NCBI GenBank assembly: GCA_934725285.1 | Contig: CAKVBK010000098.1 | Span: 1 to 6,237, forward strand | Reading direction: 5' to 3' | DNA length: 6,237 nt | Source: an uncultured Bacteroidales bacterium | GTDB lineage: Bacteria > Bacteroidota > Bacteroidia > Bacteroidales > UBA932 | In this document: piece by piece, positions 1 to 5,775 of the stretch | Position numbering within the stretch: the first letter of the stretch is position 1 | Layout of the letters: the number at the start of each line of letters is the position of its first letter | Program-made: the position numbers and the translations under genes | Notes under the pieces: generated by a model | The model's input: the letters and a program-made list of their open reading frames with translations, nothing else | What the model was told of the DNA's origin: nothing | The model's database searches: none

Positions 1-104
1 ATTCTCAATGCGGAGTTCCCCGCACGTGTGTGTTCTGTACATATTTGATGTATTTTGAATATTCTTCCTTGGAGGTCAGCGTTTCTTAACGGACCTGCAA
101 TCTG

Positions 105-112
105 CAAAGTTA
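105..112 (-). promoter_or_regulatory. Candidate -7 promoter element reading out of the left edge
   Basis: On the minus strand this reads TAACTTTG, an exact match to the Bacteroidota -7 consensus TAnnTTTG. No TTTG lies 19-21 nt upstream, so only half of the promoter is present. It would serve a minus-strand gene starting beyond position 1. The rest of 1-167 has no open frame I can support. It holds a small hairpin (GCGG/CCGC around 12-25) and a weak dyad ATTCT/AGAAT at 117-131, which could help end ATPase transcription but lacks a T-run. Confidence 0.3.
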
Positions 113-167
113 GCAAATTCTCCCCAAGAATGATTGAATATGCCTGATTTTCATTCACCAGCAATAA

Positions 168-1301
168 TCAGCGTCTAAACCAGACCGTACGCAACCAGCA
201 TTCATACAAAGGATCTTCAAAAGTATATTCCTTTCCAAAGTCATCTAGGATGTCTTTCTCCACCAATGCTTTTCTTGCCCTAGACACATTCGTGCTGGAT
301 TTCAAATCGTATGTGTCAAGAACTCTTTTTGAAGACAGTTCTTTTTCCCCAGAAACCATCGCATGGAGTAAATTCTGTTGAGAAATAGTCAAGGTCTGAG
401 TCAATGCCCTGTTAAGTTCTCCCATCTGGGAAAGAACACTGTCAAACGCTTCTTCCACAAGCGGCAAGGAACAATGATGTTCAGTAAGCATCCAAGCAGT
501 CTGCGAGAGCTGCTGGACATAGTAAGGGTTGTTGTCAGCCAAACACACAAGTCTCTCACAAGACTGAGAATCAATCGTTTTCCCCGTCTTACCGAACTGC
601 CTTGGGATATATTCCAGCCAATAGGTTCGGTCAATTTTTTTTAGGAAACGCAAATCTCCGAATTTGTAAAACGGCATCGAAACCTTCCCGAAGACCTCCA
701 TCATCATGTGTCTTCTGCTTCCATATAAACAATAGGATACATTCTTGTGAAGCTGCCACTTGGAACGAAGATTCGCCTGAAAAGACCTTGGATCATCAAA
801 GGCCCCGATCTGCTGAAATTCATCAATGCACAGAACAATCTTGATTCCCTTGTCGGAAGCGATCTTTTCAGGAAGGTCCAGAATCTCATCCGAACTTTTC
901 ATTGGCTCATTAATCTTAAACTGTACTGAATATGACGCTGTAGCATCGCCAAAACTTATCCCGGACACAATGGCAGACGCATATTTCTTGATTGTGACAA
1001 GAACATTGTCCATCGTCGATGCAGTCTGACGAATAACCTCAGTGGCCAGTTTGGAATAAAACTCCTCTTCTGACCTGACATTGAATATGTCCACCAACAC
1101 CACCCTCAGATTCTTGTCTTTTTCCATCGCTTCTGCGGCAGCCTTGCAGACAAGAGAACTCTTTCCCCAACGTCGCGGAGAAATTAGGATTGTGTTCGTC
1201 AAGGCACGGAAATTAGCGGAAAGCAATTTTGTATCCTCGGTCCTATCAATAAAATTATCGCCACCGGCTATCTTGCCGAATACAAAAGGAGCATCCATCA
1301 T
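168..1301 (-). CDS. Archaeal-type P-loop ATPase (AAA/STAND-like) with C-terminal winged helix
   Basis: This is a 377-aa cytoplasmic protein with no signal peptide or membrane segment. The P-loop is SPRRWGKSSL (residues 41-50), the form typical of the PF01637-like family, where the first glycine of Walker A is often replaced. Walker B is IVLCIDEFQQ (155-164), with Asp160 and Glu161 as likely Mg2+ and catalytic residues. YGSRR near 193-197 fits a sensor-1/arginine region. From about 300 to 377 the protein looks like a winged-helix domain (SQQNLLHAMVSG, then SSTNVSRARKALVEKDIL), suggesting DNA binding or an oligomerisation lid. The length is normal for the family and the reading frame is intact. 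Translation starts at ATG 1301 (MMDAPF); a second ATG follows at once. These ATPases are abundant in Bacteroidota and mostly uncharacterised. No partner gene lies beside it, so its role (regulation, defence or mobile-element function) cannot be assigned. ATP binding is well supported; the biological role is unknown. Confidence 0.9.
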   Translation of the reverse strand: MMDAPFVFGKIAGGDNFIDRTEDTKLLSANFRALTNTILISPRRWGKSSLVCKAAAEAMEKDKNLRVVLVDIFNVRSEEEFYSKLATEVIRQTASTMDNVLVTIKKYASAIVSGISFGDATASYSVQFKINEPMKSSDEILDLPEKIASDKGIKIVLCIDEFQQIGAFDDPRSFQANLRSKWQLHKNVSYCLYGSRRHMMMEVFGKVSMPFYKFGDLRFLKKIDRTYWLEYIPRQFGKTGKTIDSQSCERLVCLADNNPYYVQQLSQTAWMLTEHHCSLPLVEEAFDSVLSQMGELNRALTQTLTISQQNLLHAMVSGEKELSSKRVLDTYDLKSSTNVSRARKALVEKDILDDFGKEYTFEDPLYECWLRTVWFRR

Positions 1302-1316
1302 GTATCAAATTTTGTA

Positions 1317-1347
1317 CAAATATATGAACATTATTTGATGTATCAAA
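1317..1347 (-). promoter_or_regulatory. Bacteroidota promoter of the ATPase gene
   Basis: The minus strand shows TATATTTG (1317-1324), an exact TAnnTTTG -7 box. TTTG (1344-1347) lies 19 nt upstream, the standard spacing for the -33 box. The predicted transcription start is near 1308-1312, only about 7-11 nt before the ATG at 1301. The mRNA would therefore be almost leaderless, with no room for a Shine-Dalgarno site. Confidence 0.6.
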
Positions 1348-1359
1348 AAATGTTCATAT
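1322..1359. promoter_or_regulatory. Inverted repeat overlapping the ATPase promoter (candidate operator)
   Basis: Perfect 10-bp arms ATATGAACAT (1322-1331) and ATGTTCATAT (1350-1359) enclose an 18-bp spacer. Inside the spacer is a second dyad, TTGATGTATCAA (1335-1346). The arms and inner dyad cover the -7/-33 region of the ATPase promoter, the expected place for a repressor site. The ATPase has a C-terminal winged-helix-like domain, so autoregulation is possible but unproven. Confidence 0.45.
1335..1356 (+). repeat. 22-bp direct repeat, copy 1
   Basis: It begins TTGATGTATCAAAAAA and ends GTTCA. It matches copy 2 at 1449-1470 over 22 positions with one mismatch (T versus G). This copy carries the -33 box of the ATPase promoter and one arm of its operator-like inverted repeat. 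A shorter match, ATTTGATGTAT, lies on the far side of the ATPase gene at 43-53. Confidence 0.7.
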
Positions 1360-1378
1360 CATTTTATACAACCCCCCA

Positions 1379-1405
1379 GTCACTTCGTGACAGCCCCAGA
1401 GGGGC
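1379..1405. repeat. Tandem short hairpins in a C/G-rich block
   Basis: Two perfect hairpins sit one base apart: GTCAC/GTGAC with loop TTC (1379-1391) and GCCCC/GGGGC with loop AGA (1393-1405). They are followed by C-rich sequence and a CTTCGGTCGCTTCGCTCC tract (1431-1448). The whole block 1357-1448 lies between the two 22-bp direct repeats and has no supported ORF. It resembles the small palindromic intergenic elements common in Bacteroidales. No T-run follows on either strand, so an intrinsic terminator is not supported. Confidence 0.5.
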
Positions 1406-1448
1406 ATGGGAGAAAGGATTCCCCCAACCCCTTCGGTCGCTTCGCTCC

Positions 1449-1470
1449 TTGATGTATCAAAAAAGGTTCA
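1449..1470 (+). repeat. 22-bp direct repeat, copy 2
   Basis: This is the second copy of the repeat at 1335-1356, with a single mismatch. Here it is not near any start codon, so it is probably a duplicated target or a recombination trace and not a working promoter. The two copies are 114 bp apart, start to start. Confidence 0.65.
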
Positions 1471-1491
1471 CTGTTTAGGAGATGGTGAATA

Positions 1492-1554
1492 TCAATAGGT
1501 GTGCAGGCTGAAGCCTTGGGCGGAGGGGAGGCGCGCTGACACCCTCCTGCACAT
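1492..1554 (-). pseudogene. Remnant copy of the ccsA 3' end
   Basis: Read on the minus strand, this 63-bp segment encodes the last 20 residues of a CcsA-like protein, ending PSAQGFSLHTY and a TGA stop. Bases 1492-1531 are identical over all 40 positions to 5736-5775, the end of the ccsA gene at the right of the window. Beyond that, the copies diverge with two compensating 1-nt shifts. The WWGVNY of the intact gene becomes RRVSAR here, so two tryptophans are lost. Similarity fades after about 1561, and nothing else of ccsA is visible upstream. It cannot function alone. It marks the left boundary of the receptor/lipoprotein operon and is best read as a recombination or integration footprint. 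Confidence 0.8.
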
Positions 1555-1564
1555 CGGGAGGGTG
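1540..1564. repeat. Perfect 8-bp hairpin in the ccsA-tail remnant
   Basis: CACCCTCC (1540-1547) pairs with GGAGGGTG (1557-1564) across a 9-nt loop. The matching part of the intact ccsA copy (about 5783-5809) does not form this stem, so the hairpin arose through the differences in this copy. No T-run follows directly. Confidence 0.45.
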
Positions 1565-1573
1565 GACTCATCG

Positions 1574-1613
1574 ACTTAACCGATTTGTAACCCGACTGTA
1601 ATGAAAGCTTAAC
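1574..1613 (+). promoter_or_regulatory. Pho-box-like array: four 7-bp units at 11-bp spacing
   Basis: Four units lie at exact 11-bp intervals: ACTTAAC (1574), TTGTAAC (1585), CTGTAAT (1596) and GCTTAAC (1607), each followed by 4 bp of spacer. The 7+4 architecture and the middle units match the PhoB box known from other bacteria (CTGTCAT-type repeats every 11 bp). The last unit ends 10 bp before a TAnnTTTG -7 box, where PhoB-type activators replace the upstream promoter element. OmpR/PhoB-family regulators bind such direct repeats on one face of the helix. Another regulator of this family could bind here instead. Phosphate control is an inference. Confidence 0.5.
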
Positions 1614-1623
1614 AAAGGGGAAC

Positions 1624-1631
1624 TAATTTTG
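1624..1631 (+). promoter_or_regulatory. -7 box of the receptor/lipoprotein operon
   Basis: TAATTTTG is an exact TAnnTTTG match. There is no TTTG at the -33 spacing; the Pho-box-like array lies there instead, as in an activator-dependent promoter. Transcription would start near 1636-1640, at or just before the ATG at 1640, giving a leaderless or nearly leaderless message. Confidence 0.45.
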
Positions 1632-1639
1632 CCGTTGAT

Positions 1640-4447
1640 ATGACAAAGACAAGACTTATAATCATCATTGCTGTCGGAATACTATCCGGGGCTAGTGGGG
1701 CAGACGCTGAAGCCTCGATGACAAGACCAGAACCGACGGCGGTTCGATCAGCAAACGGGGTGACATCCTCCAAGAACCATAAGGTCAGATTTGTTGTGAA
1801 AGACGCAAGCAGTGGGGAGACCCTGATCGGAGCGGCTGTAATCTTGAAAGGCAGCACGACAGGAGCGACAACGGACCTGGAAGGTACAGCGGAACTCAGC
1901 CTGAAAGACGGAGACTATCCCCTTGAAATCTCTTACATCGGATATTCAGCGGTTACTCTAACACTTAAGGTAAAGGGTGGCAAGGTCATCCTTCCAGAAG
2001 AAGCGGCAGGAGTAGGACTGGACGACACCGGAATAGTCACGGTAAGCCTCACGGCTGACAACACCTTGATTGACAATGCCACAGTCATGGCGCGCAAAAG
2101 TCTTGAGAGCATCTCGGCTCTGCAGAAGGAAAGGCAGATGTCCGTGCACGCGATAGAGAACATGGGAGCAAAGGAAATGAGCCTAAAAGGTCTTTCCAAC
2201 GCCCAGGAAAGTGTGGCGAAATTCTCTGGAATCTCGATCGCTGAAGCCGGGCAGATGATTGTACGTGGACTTGGCGACCGCTACAGCTCAACCACCCTGA
2301 ACGGGCTGCCGATAGCGTCACCGAATCCGGACAACAAGTTGATTCCTCTTGACATATTCCCGTCATCAACAATCCAGAACATCACTGTCAGCAAGGTTTA
2401 CGAGGCGGGATCATTCGCGGACTACTCCGGAGCGCATGTGGACATCAGCACAAGCAAGGGGAAAAGTGAGGATTTCCTTAAACTGTCATTCTCCACGGGA
2501 GGCTGGTTCGGGACATTGTTCGATGACTTCAGCCAGATGGGCCGCAAGTCCTTGTTCGTCACCCCGAAGCTTGGCAAGGCAGCAGGAGTTTCCGACTATT
2601 CGGAGTTCAAGGAATATTCAAAAACCAGATCCCTGTTCGACACTGGTTTCCAAGTGAACGATGGCACGGCTCTTCCTGACTTGGACGGAGATGTGGGCTT
2701 CGGGAAAAATTGGAAGACCCGCAGTGGAGAACTCGGAGTGCTCGCCAGCGCCAGCATTCACTCAGGAAACGAAACATTGAATGATGCCTATTACCGGACC
2801 TACGAGGCCAGTTCAGAGGGGCTCGCTGCAACGGAAAGTGTCTATGACTCATACACCTCAAAACTGGATATGGCGGCACTTGTGGATCTTGAATATACCT
2901 TCAAGAAACCAAGTTCGATCGGATTGACATTCTTCTTCGCCAGAAATGCCACGTCGAGTTACCAGAGGCGCTCCCTTTTGGACCACCTTGAGACCTACGA
3001 TCTTGTAGGAAGCAACTCAGTCAGCCATTTCTATGCCCTAAGGAATCTGCAGCTGACAGGAAGGCACTCGCTCGCTGACGGCAAATGGGATCTGGACTGG
3101 GGAGTATCGTACAGCGGAACATCCAGCGACGAACCGGACAGAAGGCAGGTGATGTTCAGCCAAGGAAGCGACGGGACACTCAGTTTCTTCAACCTGAACC
3201 AGCAGGAGACGCAAAGATATTTCGGTAAACTCTCGGAGGATGAAGTCGTTGCGGACGTAAGGGTCTCACACGCCATTGACGAGGACAAGAAGGTTCGATT
3301 CGGACTCAGCGCCAAGGACAAGAGCCGGGATTTCAGTACAACCCGCTTCTATTACAACATGAAAAAACTCACTGGAGCCATCAGTGACATCGGAGACATG
3401 GATCAGTTCCTGAACGACGCAAACATAGAATCCGGACTCGTCGGAATCGACAGGAAACGTCACAAGCGCGATAGTTATGACGCCTCCAACAGGATCATGG
3501 CCGCCTTTGCGGAGACTGACCTCAAGTTTGGAGAGAGATGGTTCCTTAACACCGGGCTGAGGGTCGAAGCCTCTGACCAGGGAGTCAGGTATAACGATGA
3601 TGTGGAGGACAGAAAGCGTAATCTCAAGGCTTTCAACCTGTTCCCGGCTGTGAATCTGAAATATTCAGTGAGCACCCAGTCAGCCTTAAGATTGGCCCTT
3701 TCCAGAACAATCACCCGCCCATCGTTCATCGAGATGGCACCTTTCCTCTATCAGGAGAGTTTCGGTGGGACCCAACTGCGAGGCAATGAGACTTTGGAAA
3801 ACGGTTACAACTGGAATGTTGACCTGAAGTACGAATTTTTCGCGGACAAATCCGATGACATGTTCACCGTGACAGGTTACTTCAAGTACCTTGACCATCC
3901 CATAGAGCGCACGCAAAGGCTCTCTGGCGGAGCTTTGGAGCAGACTTTCCAGAATGCGAACAATGGTTTGGCAGCCGGGATTGAGGCAGAGTTCCGCAAG
4001 GAAATCATCAGTGACCTGACCATCAGCGGCAACGCGTCCTACATATTCACTAACGTGAAACTTCCTGAAAGCGGTGCCTACACCAACAAGGAGAGAACGC
4101 TTCAGGGCGCCTCACCATACCTTTTCAACGCTGACATCAGCTACACTCCTAAACTCCGGGATGGCAAGACGCTTGGCCTCGCCCTGATCTATAGCGTGCA
4201 GGGGCCGAGAATCCACGCGGTCGGAATCCTAGGCCTTGGAGACGAGAAGCAGATGCCGTTCCATAGCCTTGACTTCTCCGGGACCTGCAAGATCAACCAA
4301 AATCTTACTGTAAGATTGGGACTCAAAAACCTCCTGAACTCTTCAGTGAGGTTCACACAAGAGATTCCCGCTGCGGGCCGCACAGTGGACGCAGAAGGCT
4401 GGAGGCTCGGAACGGGAGCAGACCTCGGAATCACATACAATTTTTAG
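1640..4447 (+). CDS. TonB-dependent outer-membrane receptor with N-terminal carboxypeptidase-regulatory-like domain
   Basis: This 935-aa receptor imports a substrate across the outer membrane using TonB energy. Residues 1 to about 23 are a signal peptide (basic start, LIIIIAVGIL core, ASGADA cleavage region). About 47-115 is a carboxypeptidase-regulatory-like beta-sandwich (VRFVVKDASSGETLIGAAV to DYPLEISYIGYSAVTL), common in Bacteroidota receptors. About 155-275 is the plug, with VRGLGDRYSSTTLNGLPI and SKVYEAGSFADYSGAHVDI. About 278-935 is the 22-strand barrel, ending in Phe as expected for Bam recognition. ATG 1640 is chosen because it keeps the signal peptide; an in-frame stop lies at 1610-1612, and the next ATG (1718) would remove the signal. 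The downstream lipoprotein gene is 37 bp away on the same strand. The protein is not a clear SusC, and no SusD follows. The substrate cannot be read from the sequence; the upstream Pho-like array hints at a phosphorus source. Confidence 0.93.
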   Translation: MTKTRLIIIIAVGILSGASGADAEASMTRPEPTAVRSANGVTSSKNHKVRFVVKDASSGETLIGAAVILKGSTTGATTDLEGTAELSLKDGDYPLEISYIGYSAVTLTLKVKGGKVILPEEAAGVGLDDTGIVTVSLTADNTLIDNATVMARKSLESISALQKERQMSVHAIENMGAKEMSLKGLSNAQESVAKFSGISIAEAGQMIVRGLGDRYSSTTLNGLPIASPNPDNKLIPLDIFPSSTIQNITVSKVYEAGSFADYSGAHVDISTSKGKSEDFLKLSFSTGGWFGTLFDDFSQMGRKSLFVTPKLGKAAGVSDYSEFKEYSKTRSLFDTGFQVNDGTALPDLDGDVGFGKNWKTRSGELGVLASASIHSGNETLNDAYYRTYEASSEGLAATESVYDSYTSKLDMAALVDLEYTFKKPSSIGLTFFFARNATSSYQRRSLLDHLETYDLVGSNSVSHFYALRNLQLTGRHSLADGKWDLDWGVSYSGTSSDEPDRRQVMFSQGSDGTLSFFNLNQQETQRYFGKLSEDEVVADVRVSHAIDEDKKVRFGLSAKDKSRDFSTTRFYYNMKKLTGAISDIGDMDQFLNDANIESGLVGIDRKRHKRDSYDASNRIMAAFAETDLKFGERWFLNTGLRVEASDQGVRYNDDVEDRKRNLKAFNLFPAVNLKYSVSTQSALRLALSRTITRPSFIEMAPFLYQESFGGTQLRGNETLENGYNWNVDLKYEFFADKSDDMFTVTGYFKYLDHPIERTQRLSGGALEQTFQNANNGLAAGIEAEFRKEIISDLTISGNASYIFTNVKLPESGAYTNKERTLQGASPYLFNADISYTPKLRDGKTLGLALIYSVQGPRIHAVGILGLGDEKQMPFHSLDFSGTCKINQNLTVRLGLKNLLNSSVRFTQEIPAAGRTVDAEGWRLGTGADLGITYNF

Positions 4448-4484
4448 ACATCATTGAATATCATTACCTTAATCATTAAGCTAT

Positions 4485-5648
4485 ATGAAGTGTATTAATC
4501 TTAAAGCATTCGCGGCCGCAATCATCGCCGCAGCGGCATTGACCGCCTGTCAGAAGGATCAGGACAACAAGAACGAAGAGTCTGAAACAAATGAACTGAA
4601 AGGATATGTCACATCAGATCTCAAGCTTGGGGCCGGAAAGACATACTATCTTACCGGAAGCCTTCAGGTAAAGGCTCCGGCCACTCTCACCATCGAGAAA
4701 GGCGTGACACTCATCGCCAAGGACAACGGGGAGATCAACTACATCCTTATCGAGCAGGGAGCGAAGATAAACGCGGTGGGAACCAAGGACAGCCCGATTG
4801 TTCTTACAGCGGAAAGAAAGGAGAATGGTGCGTGGGGAGGAATCCACATCTGCGGACGCGCTCATTCCAACGCAGGAGCCGGCAACACATCCGAGATTGG
4901 CAACGCCCCGTACGGTGGAAGTGTGGAGAACGACAACTCCGGCACGCTGAAATACATCAGGATTGAATATTCCGGCTACGCCCTCGACTCTGAGCACGAG
5001 GCTAACGGGCTGTCCCTCTACGGAGTCGGAAACGGGACTTCCATCTCCTACATCCAGTGCTATAAGGGTTCCGATGACGGAATCGAATTCTTCGGAGGAA
5101 GTGTGAATGTGGATCATTGCGTGGTCGTTGACTGCACCGATGACAGTTTCGACTGGACAGAGGGCTGGAACGGAAAGGGTGAATGGCTCGTCGCCTACCA
5201 GACTGATCCGTCATGCGACTGTCTTTTCGAATGTGACAACAACGGCAAGGCAATCGAAGCGACTCCGGTCTCCAATCCGACACTGAACCACGTAACGCTC
5301 ATCGGCAACAACAGTTCCGAGACCAAAAGAGGAATCCGTCTCCGCGCGGGAACCCACGCAAGCTTCTCCAACACCCTCGTCACCGGGAAAAGCAACCCTC
5401 TGACACTTGAGACAGAGCCAACAATCAGTTCCTTCGTAAATGGCGAATCGAAGTTCAGCAATGTCATCCTCTCTGGGACAGTAAAGGATGATGGAAAAAC
5501 AACCCCATCCTACACGGAGGCATTGTTCACGGCTGCAGGAAACAAGGTCAACCAGAAACTGACGTTCACTTCCCGTTTTGTGGGAACCGTGGATGGCGCC
5601 GGTGCTGTCCCAGCCGATGATGACTGGACAGCAGGCTGGACTCTTTAG
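4485..5648 (+). CDS. Surface lipoprotein with right-handed beta-helix fold, partner of the TonB receptor
   Basis: This is a 387-aa protein. Residues 1-22 form a lipoprotein signal with lipobox LTAC, and Cys22 is the lipidated residue. The next residues, QKDQD, closely resemble the Bacteroidota surface-export signal (K followed by acidic residues), so the protein probably faces outward. After an acidic linker (about 23-38), the rest has the short, repeating strand pattern of a parallel beta-helix: LTIEKGVTLIA, PIVLTAERKENGAWGGI, LKYIRIEYSG, GTSISYIQCYKG, VNVDHCVVVDCTDDSFDW, LNHVTLIGNN. Highly characteristic motifs are DDGIEFFGG (197-205) and DDSFDWTEGW (219-228). The C-terminus is Trp-rich (DDDWTAGWTL). 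I recall this family as often sitting next to TonB receptors, sometimes mis-annotated as 'multidrug transporter'. No catalytic residues can be assigned. A substrate-capture role for the receptor is likely; enzymatic activity cannot be excluded. Confidence 0.85.
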   Translation: MKCINLKAFAAAIIAAAALTACQKDQDNKNEESETNELKGYVTSDLKLGAGKTYYLTGSLQVKAPATLTIEKGVTLIAKDNGEINYILIEQGAKINAVGTKDSPIVLTAERKENGAWGGIHICGRAHSNAGAGNTSEIGNAPYGGSVENDNSGTLKYIRIEYSGYALDSEHEANGLSLYGVGNGTSISYIQCYKGSDDGIEFFGGSVNVDHCVVVDCTDDSFDWTEGWNGKGEWLVAYQTDPSCDCLFECDNNGKAIEATPVSNPTLNHVTLIGNNSSETKRGIRLRAGTHASFSNTLVTGKSNPLTLETEPTISSFVNGESKFSNVILSGTVKDDGKTTPSYTEALFTAAGNKVNQKLTFTSRFVGTVDGAGAVPADDDWTAGWTL

Positions 5649-5679
5649 CGGATAGCAAGAACCAGAAGCAATCAACCAA

Positions 5680-5720
5680 AGGCTGGCTAAATGCACATTT
5701 AGCCGGCCTCCATTTTTTTT
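5680..5720 (+). terminator. Rho-independent terminator of the receptor/lipoprotein operon
   Basis: GGCTGGCTAAATG (5681-5693) pairs with CATTTAGCCGGCC (5696-5708), with one U-G wobble and an extra A-T pair at 5680/5709. The tight loop probably opens to GCAC. A run of eight T follows at 5713-5720. It lies 32 bp after the lipoprotein stop and 15 bp before the end of the convergent ccsA. On the minus strand no comparable T-run follows the stem, so it mainly serves the plus strand. Confidence 0.85.
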
Positions 5721-5735
5721 GCAGGCCACGTCATG

Positions 5736-5775
5736 TCAATAGGTGTGCAGGCTGAAGCCTTGGGCGGAGGGGAGG
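5736..5775. repeat. Right copy of the 40-bp ccsA-tail direct repeat
   Basis: Identical to 1492-1531 over 40 bp. The identity starts exactly at the ccsA stop codon and runs inward through the codons for LPSAQGFSLHTY. It contains a small dyad, AGGCT-GA-AGCCT. The two copies bracket the receptor/lipoprotein operon as direct repeats about 4.24 kb apart. Confidence 0.85.

Noticed and set aside
1492..1564. Integron attC site
   Set aside because: There is a hairpin, but no paired R/L boxes, no integrase and no cassette array. The sequence is explained by the ccsA tail.
1380..1571. 63-aa minus-strand open frame across the ccsA remnant
   Set aside because: It reads the remnant in a different frame from the ccsA codons, is rich in Pro/Ala/Cys with no recognisable domain, and runs through the hairpin block. 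The ccsA-frame remnant explains the sequence better.
1584..1587. TTTG as the -33 box of the receptor promoter
   Set aside because: It lies 36 nt before the -7 box, far from the usual 19-21 nt, and is part of the second Pho-like unit.
4448..4484. Separate promoter for the lipoprotein gene
   Set aside because: The 37-bp gap has no TAnnTTTG box and no terminator, so co-transcription with the receptor is simpler.
4614..5117. 167-aa minus-strand open frame
   Set aside because: It lies entirely opposite the lipoprotein gene, which has clear signal peptide and fold motifs; this frame shows none.
5211..5729. 172-aa minus-strand open frame
   Set aside because: Antisense to the lipoprotein 3' end and through the terminator, with no domain or promoter visible.
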